NCBI GenBank assembly: GCA_028386065.3
Contig: JAKUCV010000443.1
Span: 245,162-309,161, forward strand
Direction of reading: 5' to 3'
DNA from: Turnera subulata
Taxonomy: Eukaryota > Streptophyta > Magnoliopsida > Malpighiales > Passifloraceae
DNA: 64,000 nt
In this document: in pieces, positions 12,278-22,464 of the stretch
Numbering within the stretch: position 1 is the stretch's first letter
Layout: every line of letters begins with the position of its first letter
Made by a program: the position numbers and the translations under genes
The notes under the pieces: model-generated
Databases searched by the model: none
Seen by the model: only the letters and a program-made list of their open reading frames with translations
What the model was told of the DNA's origin: nothing

Positions 12278-13423
12278 GAAACATATCAGCCTGTACTCGA
12301 TATAAGATATAAGGACGCATCCATCATCTATCATGTGATGATTAAATATACATACAGTCTTTGTTTTAAACGTGTTATTGTAAATATAGCCACCACATTA
12401 ATGCAATGGCAAATTAACTGTTCATATGTGAAACATGTGATATTTGTTGGCTTGGGCTATGTTGTGTTGTATGGGCTCGGTGGATGTTTGCATGGATTCG
12501 GCTGTCTAAGTTCGGCTTTGCTTTGCCTTTGGGCTCTCTTTTACATTTTTTCACTAGTCCCGGCCCGCAGGTTGTCTGGTTTAATTCTTCATGATGTCAA
12601 TGGTTTAGCCATGTTTTCTTAAAAGTTGTACTCTCTTCCAATTCAAAGACAAAAGGAAAAAAAAATATGTCAGTTTCTCACCACTGTCTAATATCCCATT
12701 AAATTTTTTCTTAATGAGTAGGTTAAATTTAAAGTTAAGAAACTAGAGTAATATTCGTAAGTTAATTTTCTTATATTTATATCAAATTTATTATTTAAGA
12801 GAGACGTAGCACGGTGGGAAAATGGTGTTATATTTCCTTTCGATACGTCCAAAGCCTACTTATATAATTTAATGAAAGTTGTAATGAACTAGCTCAAGTG
12901 ATACTAAGGAACTACCTCAAATGATGCTATTAGCATAAAGAAAAGCTCAAATGATACTAAGGCTGTCTCTCATCATCACATAGGCCGATTCCTCTCATTA
13001 TAGTCATCAAACCCATATGTCAAAGTCAGTAATAATTGTACGTGGCTGCAACAGAAACTTCCAAGAATTGGACCAACTAGCTGACAAAAAGGACAAAAAG
13101 GAAAGGGAAATTAATCAAAATGAATCAATTGTATAAAAACACCAGAAACACAAAGCGATCCAAGAATATATATGTGGTCTGTTAAAAGCCCAGCTAATGA
13201 CTAAATCAATTGAGGTCGCTGATATCAACCGCCAAATAAGGCTATCCAAGGGAAACACCCAAATTCAAGGGGCCATTTCTAATGACTAAATCAATTAGTT
13301 GCTGTCTACTAACCAAGCCCTATACTTCATCATCTATTTTTGGAAACATCATATCCATCTTTTCTTCTCTCGTTCAAGTTTCTTTTCATTTCTTTTTTTC
13401 TTGTTTGTTAATTAGAACTAACA
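12278..13423. other. Intergenic, GDSL genes 3-4
   Basis: Downstream DNA of gene 3 matches DNA downstream of gene 4 (15152-15900). This copy has about 90 extra bases near 12485-12575 (GGATTCGGCTGTCTAAG region) that are absent after gene 4. From 13212 the upstream part of duplication unit B begins. I see no independent gene; an open frame at 12335-12622 overlaps the extra segment and has no recognisable domain. Confidence 0.6.
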
Positions 13424-14792
13424 ATGTTGTGTGAGGTAAAACAATGGTGGGTGTTGCTTGTTCTTGTGTTGGTTTCCTACTTGCAAAATTGGGTTCAGGG
13501 GAAGCCTCAAGTTCCTTGCTTTTTCATCTTTGGAGACTCATTATCTGATAATGGCAACAATAATAATCTTAACACGTTAGCCAAAGCCAATTACCTTCCT
13601 TATGGAATCGACCATCCCCATGGGCCAACAGGAAGATTTTCCAATGGCCGAAACACTGTCGATTTACTTGGTATTTCCCTCTACTCCTTTGCTCTTACAT
13701 TCACACACAACACACTACAATTTCTTTGGATCTTATTATTGTTGTTCTTGCTTTACAATCATTAATGTTGTTTAAGTGTCTAAAGTTATGTTGCTTTAAC
13801 AAATAAAAGATTACCATGTTACAGACAAATGCGTGCTGTTTTTTTCCGCAGCTCACCATCTTGGATTCGAGCATCCCATTCAATCATTTGCAAGTTCAAG
13901 TAAACATAAATCCATCCTCAAAGGTGTGAATTACGCATCAGGCTCCTCAGGAATCCGCGATGAAACAGGGAAACATTTGGTAACAAATAATCAAAACAAA
14001 AAAAGTTACATGGTTTTTTAGGGCCCTATCTATGTATCTAAACATGTCATATAAACCAGCACATGAATTTCCTCGCAGGGAGAGCGTTTCAGCTTCAAAA
14101 AGCAAATGCAGCATCATAAAACCATATTATCCCACATTAGGGAAATCCTAGGGAGTAAGGAGGATGCCCTATCTCATTTAAAGAAGTGCTTATATTACGT
14201 TGGAATCGGCAGCAACGATTATATAAATAACTATTTCATACCCGAACATTACTCATCTAGCAGAGACTATTCCCTGGAGCAATTCGCTGTACGACTTATT
14301 AAACACTACTATAAGCGAATAAGGGTTAGCTCAACTTTTATCTTTTTCCTCTGTTTTAACTCTTAGATTAGTACATATACTTTCTATCTATATATGTTCG
14401 TTAGATTCATTTCGGGTCTGTTTTCATGATTATTCAGGTATTGTACAAGAAGGGAGCCAGGAAGATTGCAGTGGTCGGGTTAGGACAAATAGGTTGCATC
14501 CCTCGTTCAATTGACAAATACAAAACAGACAACGGAACATCCTGCGCGGAAGAAGTCAACAAAGGGTCCAAGCTTTTCAACAAGCACCTTAAAGAAATGG
14601 TAGAACAGTTCAATGGTGTTCTTGAAGGTGCCAATTTGACATACATAAATAGTTGGGGCATGGGCGAAGGGAATCCAGCTGAAGCTGGTACGTAATTAAC
14701 CTGCTCAACTTCAATTCTCTTTTCATCAATCCTATGCTACAAATCTTCGGGACTGAAGGTCTCGAGTTCGAGTCTGGTCATAACCTCTAAAA

Positions 14793-14859
<67 letters not shown>

Positions 14860-15151
14860 TTGCTTGCTTGAACATGTGTATTGATGTACCTAATTAAAAT
14901 TTTGATCTCCGATTCTTATTGTTCTGCTAGGTTTCAAAGTGACATATCCAGGGTGCTGTCAGATAAATGATAAAGATGGTCAATGTCTTCCATTTGGAAC
15001 TTCCTGCAATAACAGGAAGGAATACTTGTTCTGGGACGCATTCCATCCCACCGAAGCTCTAAATAAAGTAATTGCTGCAAGAACATATAAAGCTTCTCAT
15101 TCTTCTGATTGTTATCCTGTGGACATTTCTCGTTTACTCAGTGATGCTTAG
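13424..15151 (+). CDS. GDSL esterase/lipase 4 (5 exons, 363 aa)
   Basis: Tandem copy of gene 3. Exons are 13424-13670, 13852-13979, 14079-14324, 14438-14687 and 14931-15151, joining to 363 residues. The signal peptide core is [15 protein letters not shown]. Catalytic residues are retained: Ser39 in [11 protein letters not shown], Asn171 in GSNDYINNY, Asp326/His329 in WDAFHPTE. Relative to gene 3 it lacks a seven-residue repeat before block I. Exon 3 differs at many charged positions (for example KHYYKRIR against KDYSEQIR), so the two products have diverged somewhat while staying open. Intron 4 has a long TA microsatellite and the shared SINE remnant. Confidence 0.93.
14740..14790 (+). mobile_element. 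SINE-like B-box remnant in gene 4 intron 4
   Basis: GGTCTCGAGTTCGAGTCTG is the counterpart of the remnant in gene 3 intron 4, with a changed base in the B box. It lies immediately before the TA microsatellite. Confidence 0.4.
14798..14852. repeat. (TA)n microsatellite
   Basis: An uninterrupted TA tract of about 27 units in intron 4 of gene 4. Gene 3 has only a short ATATATATACATATA tract at the equivalent place, so the tract expanded after duplication. Confidence 0.9.
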
Positions 15152-16508
15152 GAAACCTGTCAGCCCGCATACATGATACACTTGATATAAGGACACATCC
15201 ATCATCTACCATGTGATGATTAAATATACATACAGTCTTTGTTTTAAACGTGTGATTGTAAATATAGCTACCACATTAATGCAATTCCAAATTAGCTGAT
15301 CATATGTGAAACATGTATTATTTGTTGGCTTTTGCTATGTTGTGTTGTATGGGTTAGGTGGCTTTTGCAATTCCCTGCAGGTTGTCTAGTTTAATTCTTC
15401 CTGATGTCAATGGTTTAGCTATGTTTTCTTAAAAGTTGTACTCTCTTCCAATTCAAACACAAAAGGAAAGAAAATATTTCAGCTTCTCACCACTATCTAA
15501 TATCCCATTAAAATTTTTCTTAGTGAGTAGGTTAACTTTAAAGTTAAGAAACTAAAGTAATATTCGTAAGTTAATTTTCTTATATGTATATCAAATTTAT
15601 TATTTAAGAGAGAAGTAGCTCGGTGGAAAAATGGTGTTATATTTCCTTTCGATACGTCCAAAAGCTACTTAAACTAAGGCTGTCTCATCATCACATAGGT
15701 TGAGTCCTCATTATAGGCATCAAACCCATATGTCAAAGATCGACAAAAAAAAAAAAACCCATATGTCAAAGTCAGTAATAATTGTCTGTGGGTGAAACAG
15801 AAACTTCCAAGGGTTGGACCAACTAGCTGACAAAAAGGAAAGGGAAATTAATCAAAATGAATCACATGTATAAAAACACCAGAAACACAAAGCGATATCC
15901 AAGAATATGTGGTCTGTAATGATTTCCTGTTTCCCATGTTACGTATGATCACCACCTTCCCGTCTTTCTCCCTGGAAGGGGCTTTAAACAGGGACCCTTG
16001 CAAACTGAGCCTGTCCCTCACCGACAACAAGAGGCTTGTCTAATTTCCATCCATGCAAGAAGAAAAGTCTTTGCACCTACCAAATTTTCGTACATCAACT
16101 GATGATGTATGCACACATGTGAAAAATTATTACTAGTACTTTTCACCATAAAAGAATAGTACTTACTTTCACATCTTTGGAGGTCAAGAATAAATATTTT
16201 TATAACAATAGTGATAAAAAAAATAAATAAATAAATTTCCCTTAAGAAAAAAAGAACTCAAAAGTAGACTTACGTAATTTATTCCTATTGAAGATAGTCA
16301 AGATGTAATTATTCAGAGGGATGAAGGATAAACATGAAAGAAACTCGTCCAATGCATATTGAACTCTTCAAAGGGACATTAATTATTTTGGAACAAATCT
16401 GATTTTCAAAAGCGCCAGTATTTTTTGGAATGAAGGGAGTATGCTAGAATTGATGGAGATCATGATGCGTAAGTTTTGGGTCATTGTGGCGTTTTTTGCT
16501 TGTATGGA

Positions 16509-16768
16509 GTACCAACTATAGGGCGGCAAATTTTTGTGCTAGGTTATGGCTAACCTAGCTTGTGAGTTTAATCTACGTATTAATTACTACCTAACATAGT
16601 GGTATTCTTTGAGAGATTCTTGTAATCTGGTACTATAAACTATAGGGCGGCGCGCGAATTTTTGTGCTGATGCTATGACTAACCTAGCTTTTGAGCTTGA
16701 TCTAAGTGTTACTACTATGCGAATTCCGCCTAACATAGTTGATATTCTTTTGAAACATTCTTGTAAAA
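16509..16768 (+). repeat. Diverged tandem repeat, about 125-bp unit
   Basis: Two adjacent copies (about 16509-16629 and 16630-16768) share ACTATAGGGCGGC, TTTTTGTGCT, CTAACCTAGCTT, CCTAACATAGT and ATTCTTGTAA in the same order. The second copy has insertions such as GCGCGCG. No coding potential is seen. Confidence 0.75.
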
Positions 16769-17114
16769 GAAGAAGAGAAGAAATATGCCTACTAGGCTAC
16801 TACCATTGTCGTCCACACACTGGATTTCATTTTTACCAAGGGAACTCACATTGCAACATTATCATGGGTTAATTAACAGGAATTCTACCAAAACTGATAT
16901 ATACCCCCCCTCAAATTAGTGTCCAGTACGTACTTACAAGCGAAAAGATCTTAGACTGTTGTTGTTTTTTTTTTTTTTTTTCAATACCCACACGCAGGAA
17001 ACGTGGAGAACCACCATCCAATATCTCCCATGGTACCTTAACTCTATACCAACAACTCTAGTTCAGTCACAGAATTTAAACCTATCCTTCAACGAAGCAA
17101 AGCCCATGTTTCTC

Positions 17115-17122
17115 TATAAAAG
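17115..17122 (+). promoter_or_regulatory. TATA box of GDSL gene 5
   Basis: TATAAAAG within CTCTATAAAAGTGC, about 210 bp before the ATG at 17331. A good match to the plant TATA consensus. Confidence 0.55.
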
Positions 17123-17330
17123 TGCAAATATCCTTGCCTTTCTCTTCCAAAACCAACTTTTTTAATTTCTTGTAGTTGCAGCTGCTTCTCATTTGCCATA
17201 TTAATTGAACCCCAGTAGTACTCTTTCTTAAACTAGATATAGAGAGTGTGTTAAGTTACACATACAGTTGGCATTCTTTCCCTTCTTGTACTCATATCTC
17301 TTTTCTCTTTCTGCTCTGATATTGATCAAG

Positions 17331-19300
17331 ATGAAGTTATATTGGCGGATGGTACTGTTGTTGTTGGTTTCTTTAAAGTTGTTGCAGCAGAAGAGTAATG
17401 CAGATCCACAGGTGCCTTGTTACTTCATTTTTGGAGACTCACTGGCCGACAATGGAAACAATAATTACCTGAACACACTTGCAAAAGTGGATTATTCACC
17501 CTATGGGGTTGATTTCCCTGTCGGCCCTACTGGCAGGTTTTGCAATGGTCGAACCATTTTTGATGTCATTGGTACGTAATGCTTCAACATCTTGTACCCG
17601 GCCTCTTTCCCTTCTAGCTATGTCTTCTTCTTTTTACTTTTTTTTTTTCTCCTTATAAATGAAAAGATAAGAAAATTATATGTGTAAGTGTACATTTATT
17701 TTATTATAAGCTAATTTGTCAAACTATTTATTCACAACACAATGTCACATCACCAAACCTTACTGCAGGCATATGCTAAATTTAATTTTCTCTATCAAAT
17801 ATATACATGTGGTAGCTAAGGTGTCGATTGTTTGGGGACAGAAATTTATGTGATTCTGTCAAAATAGAAGAGGCAGAAAACCCAAAAACGACCCCCCATC
17901 CGGCCATCCCACCTAAATGGTCCTTGTAGATAAATTTTTTTGTCTGCCTTCTATTGAGGTTGACATATTTGTCTGTATATCTACGTACGTACTCTTTGAA
18001 TGAAAAGATTCTAAACAAGAAAAGAGTATTTCTTAGTTTTATTTTCTTACTCCAGAAATTTAGTCAAAACCCAGTATTCTTTCCTCTAATTTAGTTTAAA
18101 ATTTCTTATTGCAGGTGAACTTCTGGGTTTTGATGCTTTCATCCCACCATTTGCATCTGCAAATGCCACAGAAATACTCTCGGGTGTGAATTACGCATCT
18201 GGGGCAGCTGGGATCCTGTATGAAAGTGGGAAAATACTGGTAATAACCTACACCCTCTTCAAAAACTTTATGTGTTTCTAGGCCTGTCGCTAATTAATTA
18301 ATTAATTAACTAATATGAGTTCTTTCTTGATGCAGGGTGATCGCATAAGCTTTGACATGCAGGTAGACAATCACCAAATATTAATCTCGCGATGGGAACA
18401 AATACTAGGAAGCAGGGAGGCAGCTGCAATGCAGCTAAACAAGTGCTTGTATGCTATCGGGATTGGAAACAATGATTACCTCAACAATTACTTCTTGCCA
18501 GAGTACTACAACACAAGCAAAGAATACAACCCAGTCCAGTTCGCTGACCTCCTTATCCAGAGCTACACACAACAACTACTGGTTAATATAATTAGCACGC
18601 AACATATCATCATCCTCATGTGTATTCAATTCTCCAAAATGGGTTTCTTTTTCATTTTTTCCTAATGAAATTTGTGGATTATTTCTTTGTAGACTCTGTA
18701 CGAGAAAGGAGCAAGGAAATTTGCCTTATTTGGTCTGGGAAGAATAGGGTGTGCTCCAGGTGCAATTGCATTGTCTGGCTCGAGTACTACGTCTGGTTGT
18801 GCAGAAGACATAAACGAAGCCGCCCAGATCTTCAACGAAAGGCTTATATCAGTTGTTCAGCAACTCAATGGGAATCTAATGGATGCCCAGTTCATATACA
18901 TCAACAACTACAAGATTGGAGGGGATGCCACTGTGCTTGGTATACGCACCCAGCTACCTCTATATGTTTCTTTTTTAAAAAAATTTTTTGTAATTTTTTC
19001 ACTTAGGACACAGACTAACGAATCTATACTCTGTACATTAATGTTGTTTTTATGTCAGGATTCTCGGTTAACAACACAGGGTGTTGTGCATCAGATGCTC
19101 TCGGACAATGTGTTGCTGACGAAATTCCATGCCAGAATAGGACACAATACATGTTCTGGGACTTGTTCCATCCAACTGAGTTGTTCAACATATTTTATGC
19201 AGAAAGATCGTATAAGGCTCTCGACAAGGCCGATGCTTACCCTTTTGATATTCGTCAGTTGGTCTTGCCTGATCACGAAGCAGTTGCATCAGCCAAGTGA
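17331..19300 (+). CDS. GDSL esterase/lipase 5 (5 exons, 366 aa)
   Basis: Secreted plant GDSL esterase/lipase. The ATG at 17331 (AAGATGAAG) starts a signal peptide of about 25 residues rich in Leu. Exons are 17331-17571, 18115-18239, 18336-18581, 18693-18939 and 19059-19300, in frame, 366 residues. Key residues are Ser37 in GDSLADNGNNN, block II NYASGAAGI, Asn168 in GNNDYLNNY, and Asp321/His324 in WDLFHPTE. Exon 4 is three codons shorter than in genes 1 and 2 and has a serine/threonine-rich turn (SGSSTTSG). The C-terminus is longer than its neighbours, ending HEAVASAK. It stands apart from the pairs 1+2 and 3+4. Substrate unknown. Confidence 0.92.
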
Positions 19301-19741
19301 AGACAATTATTATTGAAAATAAATTGATGACATTTCTCTCTATATGGATGCTTAAGCTTAATTATGCTTCCATTAGTGGGAAGGTTTATCCCCCGAATGT
19401 ATTTCTTCCGTCACATTACTTTTACTGTAAGCATCAAATTGCTATTATATCCCACGTGTGTTTTATAAAAAGTAAGGATTCATTCTCCTCCCCTTCCAAC
19501 AGACCATGCAATTTTACTCCTTAGTTTTGTTGTACCTAAGACTCCCAAGAATTGGATTGGACAGGCAATGCCACCCCTACCCCTCAAACGGTCAAACCCC
19601 CAACAAAATTGTCCGGTTCATGCCCCATCGTGGTTAATGCCTTGGAAAATGTCATATTTTCCAGAGGAGAAAGAACAAAAGATTCACGTGCTCACAAATG
19701 CGTCATGGCCCATTAGTAGATTGAAATTTAACGCTCAAAAC
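19301..19741. other. Intergenic, GDSL gene 5 to U2 locus
   Basis: 3' flank of gene 5, then unremarkable DNA leading to the partial U2 copy. I see no gene. Confidence 0.55.
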
Positions 19742-19850
19742 ATTAAGACTGGAAATTGGAGAGTGGGCCAGGCCCGTGCAGTAGTGCAACGCATGGGCTA
19801 CGCGCGAGAGCCCCAGTAGCAAGCCAAAGTATTGGGCCCTTCCCTTATGA
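19742..19850 (-). pseudogene. Partial U2 snRNA copy (3' half)
   Basis: On the minus strand this segment repeats the 3' half of the adjacent U2 gene and its 3' flank. Shared words include GTTGCACTAC and GGGCCTGG, and a GCTTGCTACTGGG-like stem. It has no U2 5' half, branch-recognition sequence or promoter. The offset from the matching part of the U2 gene is about 130 bp. It is best read as a truncated tandem duplicate, probably not expressed as U2. Confidence 0.7.
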
Positions 19851-19890
19851 TTCACGGGCCAAAAGAATTGGGTTTCGGGGACTAAAATCG

Positions 19891-20086
19891 GAGGATGCGC
19901 CAGGCCCGAGAAGTAGTGCAACGCTTGGGCGACGCGTATGGATCCCAGTAGCAAGCTACTGTGGCGGACCCGCCCCTTAAAAAAAATTAATTTAATATCG
20001 AGTGGGCCAATGGCCCACGTATCAGATATTAAACTGATAAGAACAGATACTACACTTGATCTTAGCCAAAAGGCAGAGAAAGGTAT
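19891..20086 (-). ncRNA. U2: U2 spliceosomal snRNA gene
   Basis: U2 snRNA pairs with the intron branch site in the spliceosome. Read on the minus strand from 20086, the 5' end ATACCTTTCTCTGCCTTTTG matches plant U2 except for one base (usual CGGCC reads CTGCC at position 12, in stem-loop I). It is followed by the branch-recognition region GTGTAGTATCTG, stem-loop IIa (CAGTTTAATATCTGATA), stem-loop IIb (GTGGGCCATTGGCCCAC), a U-rich Sm-type site (AATTTTTTTTAAG) and 3' stems ending near GGGCCTGGCGCATC. The length of about 196 nt fits plant U2. The 3' end is placed by family length. A proper promoter lies upstream, so the gene may be active; the stem I change leaves some doubt. Confidence 0.9.
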
Positions 20087-20112
20087 AAGTTGTTTGATCC
20101 ACGCTCTTTGCA

Positions 20113-20119
20113 TTTTATA
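20113..20119 (-). promoter_or_regulatory. TATA box of U2 gene
   Basis: GTATAAAATG on the minus strand sits about 30 bp upstream of the U2 5' end at 20086, the standard place for plant snRNA genes. Confidence 0.8.
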
Positions 20120-20152
20120 CGATGTGGTATTAACACAATACCAGCAGGAACC

Positions 20153-20163
20153 CGATGTGGGAC
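20153..20163 (-). promoter_or_regulatory. Upstream sequence element (USE) of U2
   Basis: GTCCCACATCG on the minus strand is an exact match to the plant snRNA USE consensus RTCCCACATCG. It is centred about 72 bp upstream of the U2 start, with about 33 bp between it and the TATA box. That longer spacing is the one known for RNA polymerase II plant snRNA genes; pol III genes have about 10 bp less. Confidence 0.88.
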
Positions 20164-22464
20164 TCCAGTTCCTGCATTTGCTTGCTGCCAGTTCGATCAA
20201 ACGATTATGTTGTTTTTCTTCCAAATCTTTGGATCAAAAACTTAAAAGCATGAAGCCCCCGTTTTCTACATCCTTGTGTGTTATATGATGCTGTTGCATT
20301 TTTCATTGGTTAGTATACCATTGGCCTAGTTCAATGGTGCTTGCTATATAAGCTGATGTATTGGATCCAAGAGAGGATTAGGTAAACGTCAGCACTTGTG
20401 GTTTATGGGCTATACATGTTTTCAGTTTTTACATATGGCAAATTAGCAATTCTTCCTGGATTAACTATATTGCTGTTAAGCAACTGATACACCTGCAAAA
20501 GTATTTTCTCATCAGTTAAGGTACCACAAAATTCTCAAGCAGTCACTCCCACATTTACTTTACTTGAGGAGTCGCCTAGAGCTGCATCACTTCTCAAGTA
20601 TTGTGATACCAACCAAAGGAGTCTTCGTTGCCAAATTTATGAAGCAAACCTGTGTGAGACTGACATTTATTGCTTAAGCCCTATCATTCTCACAACGCAA
20701 CTACTCTTTCATTGCACAGCTTTAGAACTCTTTCATCAAAATCCAGGCCTTATCATCTTCATCCTTGAGCCCACCATGAACTAAGCAATTCTATGTTCGA
20801 GTTCTCTTCACTAATACCCCCTAGCACCCAACTTGCTTATCTAACATTGGAGCCCAACCCCAAAAGAGCCCAGCCTGTGGCTATAACATGTGATTTCGGC
20901 CTTTCCCACCCGAACCCAAAATCACCCTCCATCACATGATTTTCTTTAAAGAACTTGGTGGCTTGTTGATCTTACCCTGGTAGCGAGGTGCTACCTGTAT
21001 CCTACGAATAAGACTACAATTGCTTCCCCGCAAGGTAAAGCTAATCAGCAATCAATCCACAGAGAGTCGTGGACTGATTCCGGGAAGAACAAATGTCCCC
21101 GAACAACTTATATAAACAGATTTACGTCAAAGACAGACAAACTTACTTGTGCTTACAGATGTACAAGTAGAGACCATGTAAAACACTTACCTCAAGTTTT
21201 TTATACTTCTTTTTCATTTTTTTTTTATAGTATGAATGTATGATTGAAAACTACCTTTTCATCATATACTAATTTGCGTGTCTTTTTAGCTTATAAATGT
21301 CAAAAGAATCTCACATTTTATCCTTCCACATGGGTAATTACTTCTTCATGTGTCAAAACTCCGTTCGATGTGTTAATTTCATCACCGTATCATGCCCTGT
21401 AAGAATGATGACTCCATCCATATATATCTGAAGTAAGCTTGAACCTAGCTACATTGTCCGATGCTACGATGACAAAAGTTAATAATAATAATTGTCCGAT
21501 CCTATGCATAACTTTTTTTGACACCGACATACATATGTGTACAAGGAAAATTATGAGGAATTTAACGCATGTTTATTTTGTGATACACAGCTGACTTAAT
21601 AACTACAAAGTTTGAATGATTGAGGTTTTTGACCCTACAACCACGCATGGAATCTGCCCGTATCGATATGATATCATAAAATATTGAAGAATGATAGCTA
21701 ACAACCCACCATGCCCATTTTACTATACAAGAAAAGGAATTCAAGAAAAGCCTTTCTTGAAGTTGAATCGTGAAGAATAATGCCGATGGTTGAAGAAACA
21801 AAGAAAGATCATGAAGAAGGATGATGCACAATTTAAATGCCATCACAATTAATCAATTATGGTTAACAGTTGGCTTTTCCTATTAATAAAAGTCCACCAA
21901 TAACTGTTTTCTCAAGCAAAAAAATTCCACAATATTTCCCACATAGATCTGCCGAGTCCGGCCGAATTATTTACTTATATTATTGTCTTTCATCTCTTAA
22001 AGTAATTTACTTAGTCAATGTTAAGCTTGTGTGTATGTTCTAATCGTGCAATTAAAGCTACATTAATTAATGATATAAAACAGAAAAGAAAAAGACACTC
22101 ATAATCAAACATAAAAAGAAGGAAAAGGAAAAAAGCGAGTCATAATCATGTGCTTTCGTTGTTATTTACATACCAGAAGACTTTTTCCACAGTGACATAC
22201 CGGGTTTGTTCCTATTTATATGTTGCTTCTTAGAGAAAGTTAATGGAACCTATACCCTGCAGGTTGTGAGCTATTTACAACAACAACATATCTCTGTTAT
22301 TTCCAGATTTTCTGCTTCTTGCCCTGCAGCCATTCTATATCAATACACGTAGCCATTTTGATCATTAGCTTCACCAATATTCTTCAGCATAATCACTCCG
22401 TTCTTTCTTTCTTTCTTCCTCTCTGTTACAATTCTCTTTCACCATTTGTTGTTTTGTTATAGTA
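20164..22464. other. Intergenic, U2 to GDSL gene 6
   Basis: Long non-coding stretch with no gene that I can support. The last 250 bp are C/T-rich (TTCTTTCTTTCTTCCTCTC near 22405), as expected for the leader of gene 6. Confidence 0.55.

Larger units (their letters stand above)
10283..13190 (+). repeat. Tandem duplication unit A (gene 3)
   Basis: First copy of a direct segmental duplication. It starts near GAGGTCGCTGATA and ends near CCAAGAATATATATGTGG. The second copy runs from about 13212 to 15918. Similarity covers upstream DNA, exons, introns and about 900 bp of downstream DNA. Boundaries are estimated by eye. Confidence 0.8.
13212..15918 (+). repeat. Tandem duplication unit B (gene 4)
   Basis: Second copy of the segment described at 10283-13190, in direct orientation, with a repeat period of about 2.93 kb at the left end. 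It differs by point changes, a (TA)n expansion in intron 4 and several small indels. Confidence 0.8.
15152..17330. other. Intergenic, GDSL genes 4-5
   Basis: Holds the end of duplication unit B (to about 15918), an AT-rich stretch, a diverged tandem repeat at 16509-16768, and the promoter and leader of gene 5. I see no gene. Confidence 0.6.

Noticed and set aside
12335..12622. 95-codon open frame downstream of GDSL gene 3
   Set aside because: The equivalent region after gene 4 is not open and the frame depends on a 90-bp copy-specific segment. No domain.
17268..17330. Upstream extension of GDSL gene 5 from 17268
   Set aside because: It begins at TTG, not ATG. The ATG at 17331 gives a normal signal peptide and matches the array members.
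19703..20288. Open frames of 70-170 codons on both strands over the U2 locus
   Set aside because: They overlap the U2 RNA gene, its partial copy and its promoter, and encode nothing recognisable.
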